64,000 bases of DNA from Amorphoplanes friuliensis DSM 7358 (lineage in GTDB: Bacteria; Actinomycetota; Actinomycetes; Mycobacteriales; Micromonosporaceae): the NCBI RefSeq assembly GCF_000494755.1, contig NC_022657.1:6912001-6976000 (forward strand), in the 5' to 3' direction. Positions 1 through 7,655 of the stretch are shown here, in pieces. Made by a program: the position numbers and the translations under genes. Below the pieces are notes generated by a model that had not been told where the DNA came from, did no database searches, and worked only from the letters and a program-made list of their open reading frames with translations. Within the stretch, counting starts at the first letter, position 1. Every line of letters begins with the position of its first letter.

Positions 1-948
1 GAACCTGTCCTGGTCGGGGCCGGGCGCGTGGAAGACCAGGTGCTTGAAACCCATGTCGAGGTACTCGGTCACCTTGGCGGCGTGCTCCTCCGGGTCGGAG
101 GAGACGATCCACCGGGTCACGGTGCGGTCGACCGGGAGCTCGTCGGCCAGCCGCTGCATCTCGACCGGGTCCTCGACGCCGGTCTTCTCGTCCGGCGACA
201 GCGCCAGCGCACCCCAGTACTGCGTGTCGTTGCGCGCCTTCTCCAGGTCGGGGTCGAAGGAGACCTTGACCTCGATCATCAGGTCGACGTCGTCCAGCGA
301 GCGGTTCGCCTTCTCCGCCCCCTCGCGCACGGCGGGGAGCAACGTGTCCGTGTAGAGCTCGCTCCCCTTGCCGCTGGTGGTGATGAAGCCGTCGGCGATG
401 CGGCCGGCGAGCCGGGTCGCCGCCGGGCCGGACGCGCCGATGTAGATCGGCACCGGCTGCTCGGGCTTGTCGTAGATCGTGGCGAGCTCGGTGCGGTAGA
501 ACGTGCCGTCGAAGGTGACCCGGTCCTCGGTCCAGAGCTGCCGGATCAGGGTCACCGCCTCCTTGAGGCGGGCGAAACGCTCCTTGCCGTCCGGCCAGTG
601 GAGGCCGAGCGGCACCTCGTTGAGCGACTCCCCCGAGCCGACGCCGAGGATGACACGACCGGGCGCGAGGCAGCCGAGGGTCGCGAAGGCCTGCGCCACG
701 ACTGCCGGGTGGTACCGGAAGGTCGGGGTGAGCACGCTGGTGCCGATCAGCACCCGCTCGGTGCTCGTCGCGAGCGCGCCGAGCCAGGGCAGCGCGGCGG
801 GCGCGTGCCCGCCGTCGTGCCGCCACGGCTGGAAGTGGTCGCTGACGAACACCGAGTCGAAGCCCTGGCGCTCCGCCTCGATGCCGTACCCGAGGAGTTC
901 ACGCGGCGCGAACTGCTCCGCCGATGCCTTGTAGCCGAACCGAATCAT
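1..948 (-). CDS. fgd: F420-dependent glucose-6-phosphate dehydrogenase (3' truncated)
   Basis: Oxidises glucose-6-phosphate to 6-phosphogluconolactone with reduction of cofactor F420, supplying F420H2 in the cytoplasm. The 316 visible codons form a luciferase-like monooxygenase (LLM) barrel. The start MIRFGYKASAEQFAPRELL, SDHFQPWRH with the catalytic His (residue 38) and GVGSGESLNE with the catalytic Glu (residue 107) match the Fgd family closely. Mycobacterial Fgd1 is about 336 residues, so roughly 20 C-terminal residues lie outside the window. The ATG at 946-948 is the only start that keeps the family N-terminus. The neighbouring stop of the sigma-hydrolase gene lies 10 bp away on the same strand, so read-through from that gene is possible. 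Confidence 0.9.
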   Translation of the reverse strand, partial: MIRFGYKASAEQFAPRELLGYGIEAERQGFDSVFVSDHFQPWRHDGGHAPAALPWLGALATSTERVLIGTSVLTPTFRYHPAVVAQAFATLGCLAPGRVILGVGSGESLNEVPLGLHWPDGKERFARLKEAVTLIRQLWTEDRVTFDGTFYRTELATIYDKPEQPVPIYIGASGPAATRLAGRIADGFITTSGKGSELYTDTLLPAVREGAEKANRSLDDVDLMIEVKVSFDPDLEKARNDTQYWGALALSPDEKTGVEDPVEMQRLADELPVDRTVTRWIVSSDPEEHAAKVTEYLDMGFKHLVFHAPGPDQDRF

Positions 949-957
949 GATCCGACC

Positions 958-2823
958 CTATCCCGCGGCCTTGTACGCCTTACCCGCCTCGGTCGGAGTC
1001 GACGAGTCCTTGTAGAGCCCGAAGTCGACGCTGTCACCCACGGCGGGCAGGCCGAACCAGGCGTACCGCTCGACGAACGAGCGCTTCTCCATGCCGGCCG
1101 TGGTGCCCTTGATGAACGCCGCTTCCTGGGCGCCCGTCGGGTACTTCGGCGAGCCGGTGAAGTTCATCAGGCCGTACTCGGTGACCCAGATCGGCAGGTC
1201 GTACTTCTTGTGCACCGCGTCGACGTAACCCAGGAACTGCCCGACCGCGGCGTCGCTGAAGTCGGAGCCGTACCAGTGCAGGGTGATGAAGTCGACGCGC
1301 AGGTTCTTCGCCTTGGCGCCCTTCATGAAGCGGTCGAGCCAGCCGCCGTCCGTGTCACCGCCGTACGCCACCGCCGGACTGCCCAGGCGCATCCCGGTGT
1401 CCTGGAGCTTCGGCCAGTCGGCGAGGGCGTCCTCGACGCTCATGTTCGCCTGCCCGCCCATGTCCGGCTCGTTGAAGCCGAGCAGCACGTCGCCCTCCTT
1501 CTTCGCCTTGGCGAAGGTGGCGGAGGTGACGTTCGCCTTGCCCCAGATCATCGGCACGAACTCGACGTCCGACGGGGCCGGCATGGAGTCGTTGTCCGGT
1601 GCCCAGTTGTAGTACCAACCGGCGCCGACGTCGTCGAGCGCGCCCTTGATCCCCGCGAACTGCCAGGTGCCGACGCCCTTCTTGGCCGAGGTCTCGGTCG
1701 GCGGCACGGGTACGACGGGCGCCTTGGTCTTCTTCTTGGTCGGTGACGGCTTCGCGGACGGTGACACCGAGGTTGCGCTCGGGGTCGGTGCCGGCAGGGA
1801 GAGCTTCGGGGCGGGTGCCGCCGTCGACACGACGGCCGCGTTGGCGGCCGGCTTGTCGTCGTTGGTGTAGACCACCGCAGCGGCGCCACCACCGGCCACG
1901 GCGCCCGTCGCCAGCATGGCGGTCAGCACGCGGCGGCCGACACCGACGCCGCCCTTGACCGCGATCTTGGCCGCCAGGGCCTTGCCGGAGACCGCGTGGG
2001 CAACGTGCGAACCCGCCGCGTGGGCCGCGGTGTGTGCCCCGCCGAGTGCGGCCAGGCCGCCACCGCCGAGGGAGTGCGGCAGCGGGACGAGGGCCATGCC
2101 GACCAGGAGTTTCTCGGCGGCGACCAGCCCTGACCAGGCCGGCGAGCACTGCCGGCAGTCGCGGGTGTGCCGGGCGATGCGCTTGCGCCAGAGCGCGCCG
2201 GGCCGCCCGTCCCAGTCGGCGGTGAGCAGGCCCAGATCGGCGCAGGGCGGCGAGGCGGCGAGCGCCCGGACGACCACCCGGGCGGTCTCCAGCTGGCCCT
2301 TCATGCGCTGGATGCGGACCGCGGCGTGCTGGCGGGTCACCTCGATCGCGGAGACGATCTCGTCGCGGGTGAGCTCACCGGAGGCCTCCAGCCACCAGAG
2401 CGAGAGCAGCTCGCGGTTGTCCTCGTCGAGCCAGCGGGTGGCCTCGGCGGTCTCGCGGCGCTGGCCGGCCAGCTCGAGGCGGGTGATCGCCAGATCGGTG
2501 AAATCGGCACCCGGGTCGCGGACGTCGTCGGGCAGCAGCGCGTCGGGTGAGGCCCGGCGGACGCGGTACCGCTCGCGCACCTGGCGCACGGTGATCGCCA
2601 CCAGCCAGGACCGGAACGCCTCGGGTTCACGCAGGTCACCTAGGTTGCGCAGCACCCGGAGCATGGTGTCCTGCACGACGTCGTCGACGTCGGCGTGCCC
2701 GTCCAGGGCCCGGCCGACGATCGTGTAGACGAGCGGCAGGTACCCCGCGACGAGGCGATCGACCGCGGCCGGGTCGCCGGCGCGGGCGGCGACGACCGTC
2801 GCGGTGTCCGGTTGAAACGCCAT
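958..2823 (-). CDS. ECF sigma factor fused to a zinc motif, TM helix and GH128-like glycosidase
   Basis: A 621-residue multidomain protein. Residues about 8-90 are sigma region 2 and about 105-185 region 4 (helix-turn-helix). HTRDCRQC near residues 219-226 fits the Hx3Cx2C zinc motif of ZAS-type anti-sigma domains. One membrane helix follows near 300-318, then a Pro/Ser/Thr/Lys-rich linker to about 385. Residues about 386-620 resemble an Asl1-like/GH128 glycosyl hydrolase, with GFNEPD (Glu452) and WVTEYG (Glu549) as likely acid/base and nucleophile. The predicted topology puts the sigma domains inside and the hydrolase outside. The ATG at 2823 has GGAGAGG ten bases upstream; an ATG 27 bp further up lacks an RBS. 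It is divergent from an anti-sigma kinase gene. Domain calls are by motif; regulation by proteolytic release is inference. Confidence 0.85.
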   Translation of the reverse strand: MAFQPDTATVVAARAGDPAAVDRLVAGYLPLVYTIVGRALDGHADVDDVVQDTMLRVLRNLGDLREPEAFRSWLVAITVRQVRERYRVRRASPDALLPDDVRDPGADFTDLAITRLELAGQRRETAEATRWLDEDNRELLSLWWLEASGELTRDEIVSAIEVTRQHAAVRIQRMKGQLETARVVVRALAASPPCADLGLLTADWDGRPGALWRKRIARHTRDCRQCSPAWSGLVAAEKLLVGMALVPLPHSLGGGGLAALGGAHTAAHAAGSHVAHAVSGKALAAKIAVKGGVGVGRRVLTAMLATGAVAGGGAAAVVYTNDDKPAANAAVVSTAAPAPKLSLPAPTPSATSVSPSAKPSPTKKKTKAPVVPVPPTETSAKKGVGTWQFAGIKGALDDVGAGWYYNWAPDNDSMPAPSDVEFVPMIWGKANVTSATFAKAKKEGDVLLGFNEPDMGGQANMSVEDALADWPKLQDTGMRLGSPAVAYGGDTDGGWLDRFMKGAKAKNLRVDFITLHWYGSDFSDAAVGQFLGYVDAVHKKYDLPIWVTEYGLMNFTGSPKYPTGAQEAAFIKGTTAGMEKRSFVERYAWFGLPAVGDSVDFGLYKDSSTPTEAGKAYKAAG

Positions 2824-3051
2824 GGGTGTCGTGACCTCTCCGTGGAGCATCGATCATTGCTCGCGTCCGGCCTTTTGCCGACCACGGATAGGGAGACGGA
2901 CCGAACGGCCTGCGATAACAAGAAGTTCGGACGGCCGGTTCCGGGACTCCTCAGCGCGTTCCGCACCACACCCGGGGTTAGCCCCGGCCCGCAGAGGGAA
3001 CACCAAGGCATCAGCACGGACGACATCAGCTTCGGAGGGGGGCAGGATCTC

Positions 3052-3468
3052 ATGCGCATCTCGTTGAAGCTCAATCTGCCCCGCGAGGTCGACAGCGTCC
3101 CTGCCGTACGCCGCCTGCTCCGCTGTGCGCTGGCGGTTTTCCACGTGCCCCGCCAGGACGGCGAGGACCTGGAGATCGCGCTGACCGAGGCCTGCGCCAA
3201 CGTCGTCAAGCACGCTTCCGGTGCCGACGCCATCGAGGTCAGCCTCGACGTCGGTGCGGACCGCTGCGCCATCGACGTGTCCGACAACGGGTCGGGCTTC
3301 GACGCCCTCGCGGTGGCCGAGCCGGACGAGACCGGTGAGCACGGGCGCGGGCTGTTCCTGATCAAGGCCCTGAGCGACAACGTCCGGATGCAGTCGACCC
3401 CGCGCAACGGGAGCCTCATCCACTTCGAGAAGACGTTCGCACTGGCCGGAGGCCCCGGCTCACTCTGA
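3052..3468 (+). CDS. RsbW-like anti-sigma factor / ATP-binding protein
   Basis: A 138-residue stand-alone GHKL (HATPase_c) domain of the kind that binds and inhibits sigma factors and phosphorylates anti-anti-sigma proteins. Visible boxes are the N-box EALTEACANVVKHA-type stretch (about 41-54), G1 DNGSGFD (78-84) and G2 GEHGRGLFLIKAL (95-107). Start ATG is preceded by GGAGGGGGGCAGG. It lies 119 bp before a SpoIIE-type phosphatase on the same strand, the usual kinase/phosphatase opposition of a partner-switching module. No STAS-domain antagonist is present nearby, so the regulated sigma factor is unknown. The divergent ECF fusion gene is a neighbour but ECF factors are not normally RsbW clients. 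Confidence 0.88.
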   Translation: MRISLKLNLPREVDSVPAVRRLLRCALAVFHVPRQDGEDLEIALTEACANVVKHASGADAIEVSLDVGADRCAIDVSDNGSGFDALAVAEPDETGEHGRGLFLIKALSDNVRMQSTPRNGSLIHFEKTFALAGGPGSL

Positions 3469-3587
3469 GTCGTCATCACCCCCGGGGCACCTCGCTGCCC
3501 CTCACCGCGCTGAGACGCGCCCACCCCTATCATTCTTGCCGTACAGCAAATATTGCCGTACGACCAATGCCGGAGGGAGACCCGACC

Positions 3588-4727
3588 TTGTCCGACCGTC
3601 CGACGCCAGTCGGCGCGCTGCTGCGCGCGGCGCCGCCCGATCGGCTTCCCGAGGTGGTGGCGGACCATCTGCGCCGGCACTATGCCGCGGGCCGGACCGA
3701 GGTGCTGCTCGGTGACCTCATGCTCTCCAGCCTGTGGCCCGTGCTGGACCGCGACGGGCCCTCCGGCAACACCCTCGCGCTGCGCTGCTTCGGCAGCCAG
3801 CGGCCCGTCGTGGACATCGCCCACGACGCCAACCGGGTCTATCTGCCCTTGACCGCGTGGGGCGAACGCCTCGGCGTCCTGGTCGTGCAGACCACTCTGC
3901 CGTCCGGCACGGGACTGACCGACGAGTTGTCCGTGATCGCGGACGAGTTCGCCGTCGCCCTGCGCGCCGCCGACGTCGTCACCGACCGGTACAGGCAGGT
4001 CACGCGGCGCGAGCGCCTCACCATGGCGGCCGAGCTGCAATGGGAGATGCTCCCGGGCCGCTCACTGGGCGACGACCGCTTCCTGGTCGCCGGTCAGCTG
4101 CAGCCCGCGTACGCCGTGTTCGGCGACCACTACGACTGGTCGCTGATCGGTGACCGGCTGACGCTGACCGTGCTCAACGGTCACGGCGACGGTCTCGACG
4201 CCGCGGTGCTGACCACCGTGGCGGTCAACGCCATGCGGAACGCCCGCCGCTCCGGTGCCAACATCGTCGAGCAGGCCGAGCTCGCCTCCGACGCCCTCTA
4301 CTCCCGGTACGGCGGAGCCGCGCACGCCGCCACCCTGCTGCTCGAGATCGACCTGGTCGGCGGCCGGGTCGAGGCCGTGGACGCCGGCTCGCCGCGGGCC
4401 GTGCTGGCCCGCGAACGCGAGATCCGGCCGGTGACCCTGGAACAGCAGCTGCCGCTGGGCATGTTCGGCGAGACGCGGTACGAGACGCAGCGCTTCCTGC
4501 TCGAACCGGCCGACCGGCTGCTGGTGGTGAGCGACGGCGTGCACGCGGCGTCACCCGGCGGCCGGGCTCCCTACGGTGAATCTGCCCTGTTGACTGCTTT
4601 GCGCCGGACGCGCCTGCAGCCCGCCACCGAGGCAGTCGGTACGGTGATGCGTGGCCTCCGCGAATATCACGCCGGCACCGAACCGGAGGACGACGCCGTC
4701 ACCGTGTGCCTCGACTGGCGGCGATGA
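3588..4727 (+). CDS. SpoIIE/RsbU-type PP2C phosphatase with N-terminal GAF-like domain
   Basis: Predicted Ser/Thr phosphatase that would dephosphorylate an anti-anti-sigma factor. The first ~140 residues resemble a degenerate GAF sensor; a short helix linker (RERLTMAAELQWEMLPG) leads to the PP2C_SIG domain. Metal-site motifs are FGDHYD, SDG and DDAVTV. In the second Asp motif (DV-G-G-x-x-AA in the family) the sequence reads NGHGDGLDAA, so the usual Asp is Asn (about residue 197), which may alter activity. The TTG at 3588 has GGAGGGA 9 nt upstream; an ATG at 3567 would put that RBS inside the gene. Downstream of the RsbW-like gene. Confidence 0.82.
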   Translation: MSDRPTPVGALLRAAPPDRLPEVVADHLRRHYAAGRTEVLLGDLMLSSLWPVLDRDGPSGNTLALRCFGSQRPVVDIAHDANRVYLPLTAWGERLGVLVVQTTLPSGTGLTDELSVIADEFAVALRAADVVTDRYRQVTRRERLTMAAELQWEMLPGRSLGDDRFLVAGQLQPAYAVFGDHYDWSLIGDRLTLTVLNGHGDGLDAAVLTTVAVNAMRNARRSGANIVEQAELASDALYSRYGGAAHAATLLLEIDLVGGRVEAVDAGSPRAVLAREREIRPVTLEQQLPLGMFGETRYETQRFLLEPADRLLVVSDGVHAASPGGRAPYGESALLTALRRTRLQPATEAVGTVMRGLREYHAGTEPEDDAVTVCLDWRR

Positions 4728-4821
4728 CCATCGTGGTCCAGGCTTGAGGAATCCGATGAACCTGGTACGCCAGCCCGCCCCCAGTTCCAGCATTCCCAGT
4801 TCCAGCACACAGAGGACCGGC

Positions 4822-5286
4822 ATGGAGCGCGTCACAGACGTCGCCGCGGCGGTGGAGTCGACGGTCGAGTCGCTGCTCGGCGTCTTCGAGACGGCCCGGC
4901 TCGCGCAGTCACCGGCGGTCCCTCCGGCCCAGCTGCGCGTCCTCACGATCATCTCGCGTTCCCAGCACACCAACATGAGCCGCCTGGCCGAGGCCCTCGA
5001 CGTGGTGCCGTCGTCGGCGAGCCGGCTCTGCGACCGTCTGGAGGCCACCGGTCTGCTGCGCCGGGTGCCGGACCCCCGCGACCGGCGCGAGGTGCGGCTG
5101 CTGCTCACCCCCGCGGCCGGGCGTCTCCTCGACGAGCTGCGCGAACGCCGCCGTGCGGCCCTCGCCGAGGTGCTGGAACGCATGAGCCCGGCCCGCCGCG
5201 CCGATCTGGTGCTGGCCCTCGAGGCCTTCGACATCGCGGCCGGCACCGAGGCGGACGGTGACGCGGACGGTCTCCGTTCGGCTTGA
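4822..5286 (+). CDS. MarR-family transcriptional regulator
   Basis: A 154-residue winged-helix regulator. The HTH is visible around residues 45-70 (MSRLAEALDVVPSSASRL) and the wing after it (VPDPRDRREVRLLLTPAG-like), typical of MarR dimers. ATG 4822 has AGAGGA upstream. An alternative ATG at 4756, with GAGGA, adds 22 Ser/Pro-rich residues that do not look like the family. The stop overlaps the region just before the next oxidoreductase gene, which may be co-transcribed or use its own leaderless promoter. Ligand and targets cannot be told from sequence. Confidence 0.85.
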   Translation: MERVTDVAAAVESTVESLLGVFETARLAQSPAVPPAQLRVLTIISRSQHTNMSRLAEALDVVPSSASRLCDRLEATGLLRRVPDPRDRREVRLLLTPAAGRLLDELRERRRAALAEVLERMSPARRADLVLALEAFDIAAGTEADGDADGLRSA

Positions 5287-5300
5287 GCTATCGTCCTCGC

Positions 5301-6173
5301 GTGCGCATCGGCATCGTGATCCTTCCCGACGAACGCTGGTCCGTGGCGGGCCGCCGCTGGCGCCGGGCCGAGGAGTACGGCTTCGACCACGCCTGGACGT
5401 ACGACCACCTCGGCTGGCGTGACCTGGTCGACGGCCCGTGGTTCGACGCGGTGCCGACGCTGACCGCCGCGGCGATGGTGACCCGCCGGATCCGTCTCGG
5501 CACGTTCGTCGCGTCGCCGAACTTCCGCCACCCGGTGCACTTCACCCGGGAGATCACCGCGCTCGACGACATCTCCGAGGGCCGGCTGCTGCTGGGTGTG
5601 GGCGCGGGCGGCACCGGCTTCGACTCGGCCGTGCTGGGGCAGCCGGAGCTGACCCCGCGCCGGCGGGTCGACCGCTTCACGGAGTTCCTGACCGTGCTCG
5701 ACCTGCTCATGCGCAACGACCGGGCCGACTTCGAGGGCGAGTTCTACCGGGCGGTCGACGCCCGCAGCATTCCCGGGCCGGTCCAGCGCCCACGGCCGCC
5801 GTTCGTGGTCGCCGCCAACGGCCCCCGGGCCCTGCGGCTGGCAGCGCGTTTCGGCGACGGCTGGGTGACCACGGGTGCGCAGGCCGTCGACGACGAGGAG
5901 GCCTGGTGGCGCTCGGTCGCCGAGGTCAGCGAGCGTTTCGGTGAGGCCGAGGCCCAGGCGGGCCGCAAGCTCGACCGCTATCTCAACCTGGACTCGTCGC
6001 CGGTTCTCTCCCTGAGCAGCCCGGACGCTTTCACGGACGCCGTGGGCCGCGCGGCACGGCTCGGCTTCACCGACGTCATGACGCACTGGCCGCGGGCCAC
6101 GAGCTGGTACGCCGGCGACGAGAAGGTGCTGGAAACGATCGCGCCGATGCTGCCGGAACTCCGCGCTTCCTGA
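5301..6173 (+). CDS. LLM-class F420-dependent oxidoreductase
   Basis: A 290-residue member of the luciferase-like family that uses F420 or flavin. It starts MRIGIVILPDERW, and carries the conserved TYDHLGW and LLLGVGAGGTGFDSAVLG segments of actinobacterial TIM-barrel oxidoreductases. The substrate is unknown. The GTG at 5301 fits the family N-terminus and sits 6 nt after TATCGT, a possible leaderless -10. A TTG at 5283 that would overlap the MarR stop is the alternative. It lies directly downstream of the MarR gene, which is a candidate regulator. Confidence 0.85.
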   Translation: MRIGIVILPDERWSVAGRRWRRAEEYGFDHAWTYDHLGWRDLVDGPWFDAVPTLTAAAMVTRRIRLGTFVASPNFRHPVHFTREITALDDISEGRLLLGVGAGGTGFDSAVLGQPELTPRRRVDRFTEFLTVLDLLMRNDRADFEGEFYRAVDARSIPGPVQRPRPPFVVAANGPRALRLAARFGDGWVTTGAQAVDDEEAWWRSVAEVSERFGEAEAQAGRKLDRYLNLDSSPVLSLSSPDAFTDAVGRAARLGFTDVMTHWPRATSWYAGDEKVLETIAPMLPELRAS

Positions 6174-6566
6174 GCCCGCGGGACCGCTGTACCGGAATCT
6201 TTGCGGGGCCGGGCCATTCCGTCTCCGGGTGGCCCTATACCGGCCGGGATCGTTGCGCCGCAGCCATTCGCGCCACCGGCGGCCTTTACCGGGCCACACT
6301 TAGATGACCGTCACCGACCGGCTCACCCGGGGGACCCGGCGGAGCTTTCGGCCGCGGCCGGGCCTTTCCCGGCCCACCCCTGCCGTTAAGGCATCGCAGC
6401 ACCCGGTCTTAACACACCGGACGGCTTTCCGGGCCGTGTTTCCCCGCGGCGGCCCGAGCCTTTACCGGATCGCAAGCTGTGGTCCGGCGACGACTGCCGG
6501 GCGTTTAGCGGATCGGGGGCCGCGGTCCGGCCGCAACGGATCCGGTGGCCCGGCAATGGACACAGA
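6174..6566. other. Intergenic region without a credible gene
   Basis: About 390 bp between an oxidoreductase gene and the lsr2 terminator. It holds scattered degenerate copies of a TTTACCGG-like motif (for example near 6289, 6459 and, as TTTAGCGG, 6505) and low-complexity GC blocks. A 119-codon frame here is Pro/Arg-rich with no family resemblance and no RBS, so it is not called. Confidence 0.5.
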
Positions 6567-6600
6567 CACATCGACCGCGGGCATTGCCGCGGTCGATGTG
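6567..6600 (-). terminator. Terminator hairpin downstream of lsr2
   Basis: Perfect 14-bp stem (6567-6580 with 6587-6600) and a 6-nt loop, 28 bp past the lsr2 stop. There is no U-tract, as is common in actinomycetes. Confidence 0.7.
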
Positions 6601-6628
6601 GTCCGATCGTGTCCGGCCGGTGGCCCGG

Positions 6629-6979
6629 TCAGCGGCCGTGTGCCGCCCGGTAGGCGCTGCTGATGCTCTGCGGGATGCGGCCGCGCTCGGAGATCTGGTG
6701 GCCCTGCTCGGCCGCCCATTCCCGGATCAGGCGATTTTCGTCGCGGCTGCCCGCCGTGCGTGTAACGCTCGCGGGCCGGCCCGGGCCCCGGCCGGAACCG
6801 CTGCGGCCGATACGCGTTCCGGCGGTGATGAACGGATCCAGCGCCTTGCGGAGCTTGCCGGCATTGGCCTCGGAAAGGTCGATGGTGTAGCTCGTCCCGT
6901 CGAGGCTGAACTCGACCGTCCGGTCGGCCGGCTTTCCGTCCAGGTCGTCGATGAGGGTGGTGATTACCTGCCGCGCCAT
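6629..6979 (-). CDS. lsr2: Lsr2, nucleoid-associated silencing protein
   Basis: A 116-residue H-NS-like protein that bridges DNA and silences AT-rich, often horizontally acquired genes. The N-terminal dimerisation domain is recognisable (MARQVITTLIDDLDG, then EFSLDGTSYTIDLS). A Gly/Arg/Pro linker follows (RSGSGRGPGRPAS), then the DNA-binding domain with the RGR minor-groove motif (SERGRIPQ). ATG 6979 has GGAG five bases before it; an upstream in-frame ATG at 7084 has no RBS. The preceding 6980-7217 region is the most AT-rich in this part of the window, consistent with autoregulation. Confidence 0.96.
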   Translation of the reverse strand: MARQVITTLIDDLDGKPADRTVEFSLDGTSYTIDLSEANAGKLRKALDPFITAGTRIGRSGSGRGPGRPASVTRTAGSRDENRLIREWAAEQGHQISERGRIPQSISSAYRAAHGR

Positions 6980-7204
6980 AACGACTCCTGACGTAATCCG
7001 AAGAACCGCGCTCAGTCTCGCCTGTGACGCACTCCGCGCGCAACAGTTCTGCGGGATTTCACAGAATATCGGCGACGCGGGCAATTATCAGTGGTGTGAC
7101 CTTCACTAATTGCAACCGTCCTATTCCGGGGAATCGCCACCGGCGGAGATCGGAGGAGTCGCGGGCCCGCAAAACCCGGGTGGCTGACAGCGCCCGGATG
7201 CCGT

Positions 7205-7210
7205 TAGGGT
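7205..7210 (+). promoter_or_regulatory. Probable leaderless -10 hexamer (TAGGGT)
   Basis: TAGGGT ends 7 nt before the ATG at 7218 with no Shine-Dalgarno, so transcription would start at or next to the start codon. Confidence 0.5.
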
Positions 7211-7217
7211 CGTCGCC

Positions 7218-7655
7218 ATGGAAGCCGACGACGACCGTGCCGCCTGGCACGAGCAGCGCCGGCAGGCCGTCGCGGGCCACGCCGCCGCCCTCGAGGCCGG
7301 CCGGGCCGCCGAGGCCGCTCAGGCGGGCGAGCTGCTCACCGGCTTCGTCCGTGCGGCCGCCGAGCGCGGCCTGCCGCCCGGCCCGCTGAGCGCCCGGTCG
7401 TTCGACGGCGGCGCGACCTACCGCACCCGCCTGCGCGGGTGGTACCTGAAGGCGAACCGTTCGGTGGCCGTCGGCGACGACGGCTGTTTCTACGTTCTGA
7501 CCGTGCCCTCGTCGCTGCGGGCCCGTTTCACGGGTGCCGAGGTGTCCCCCAGCACGCCCCGGCTGATCGTCGGCGCGGGCGGCGGCGACGGTGAGACCAT
7601 GCCCTTGGCGCAGTTGCTGCAGCGCCGACTCGATGCGGGAGCCGTCTGGCCGTGA
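7218..7655 (+). CDS. Conserved hypothetical protein
   Basis: A 145-residue soluble protein without a recognised catalytic motif. An Ala/Glu-rich helical N-terminus (residues 1-50) precedes a mixed region with RLRGWYLKANRSVAVGDDG, reminiscent of small actinobacterial proteins of unknown function. The ATG appears leaderless. Its TGA overlaps the GTG of the following carboxypeptidase by 4 bp, implying translational coupling and joint expression. Confidence 0.72.
   Translation: MEADDDRAAWHEQRRQAVAGHAAALEAGRAAEAAQAGELLTGFVRAAAERGLPPGPLSARSFDGGATYRTRLRGWYLKANRSVAVGDDGCFYVLTVPSSLRARFTGAEVSPSTPRLIVGAGGGDGETMPLAQLLQRRLDAGAVWP

Noticed and set aside
2640-4040. A 466-codon open frame on the minus strand
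   Set aside because: It runs antisense through the RsbW-like and phosphatase genes, which have clear motifs; long antisense frames are common in very GC-rich DNA.
6304-6663. A 119-codon frame upstream of lsr2
   Set aside because: Pro/Arg/Gly-rich, crosses the lsr2 terminator and has no RBS or family.
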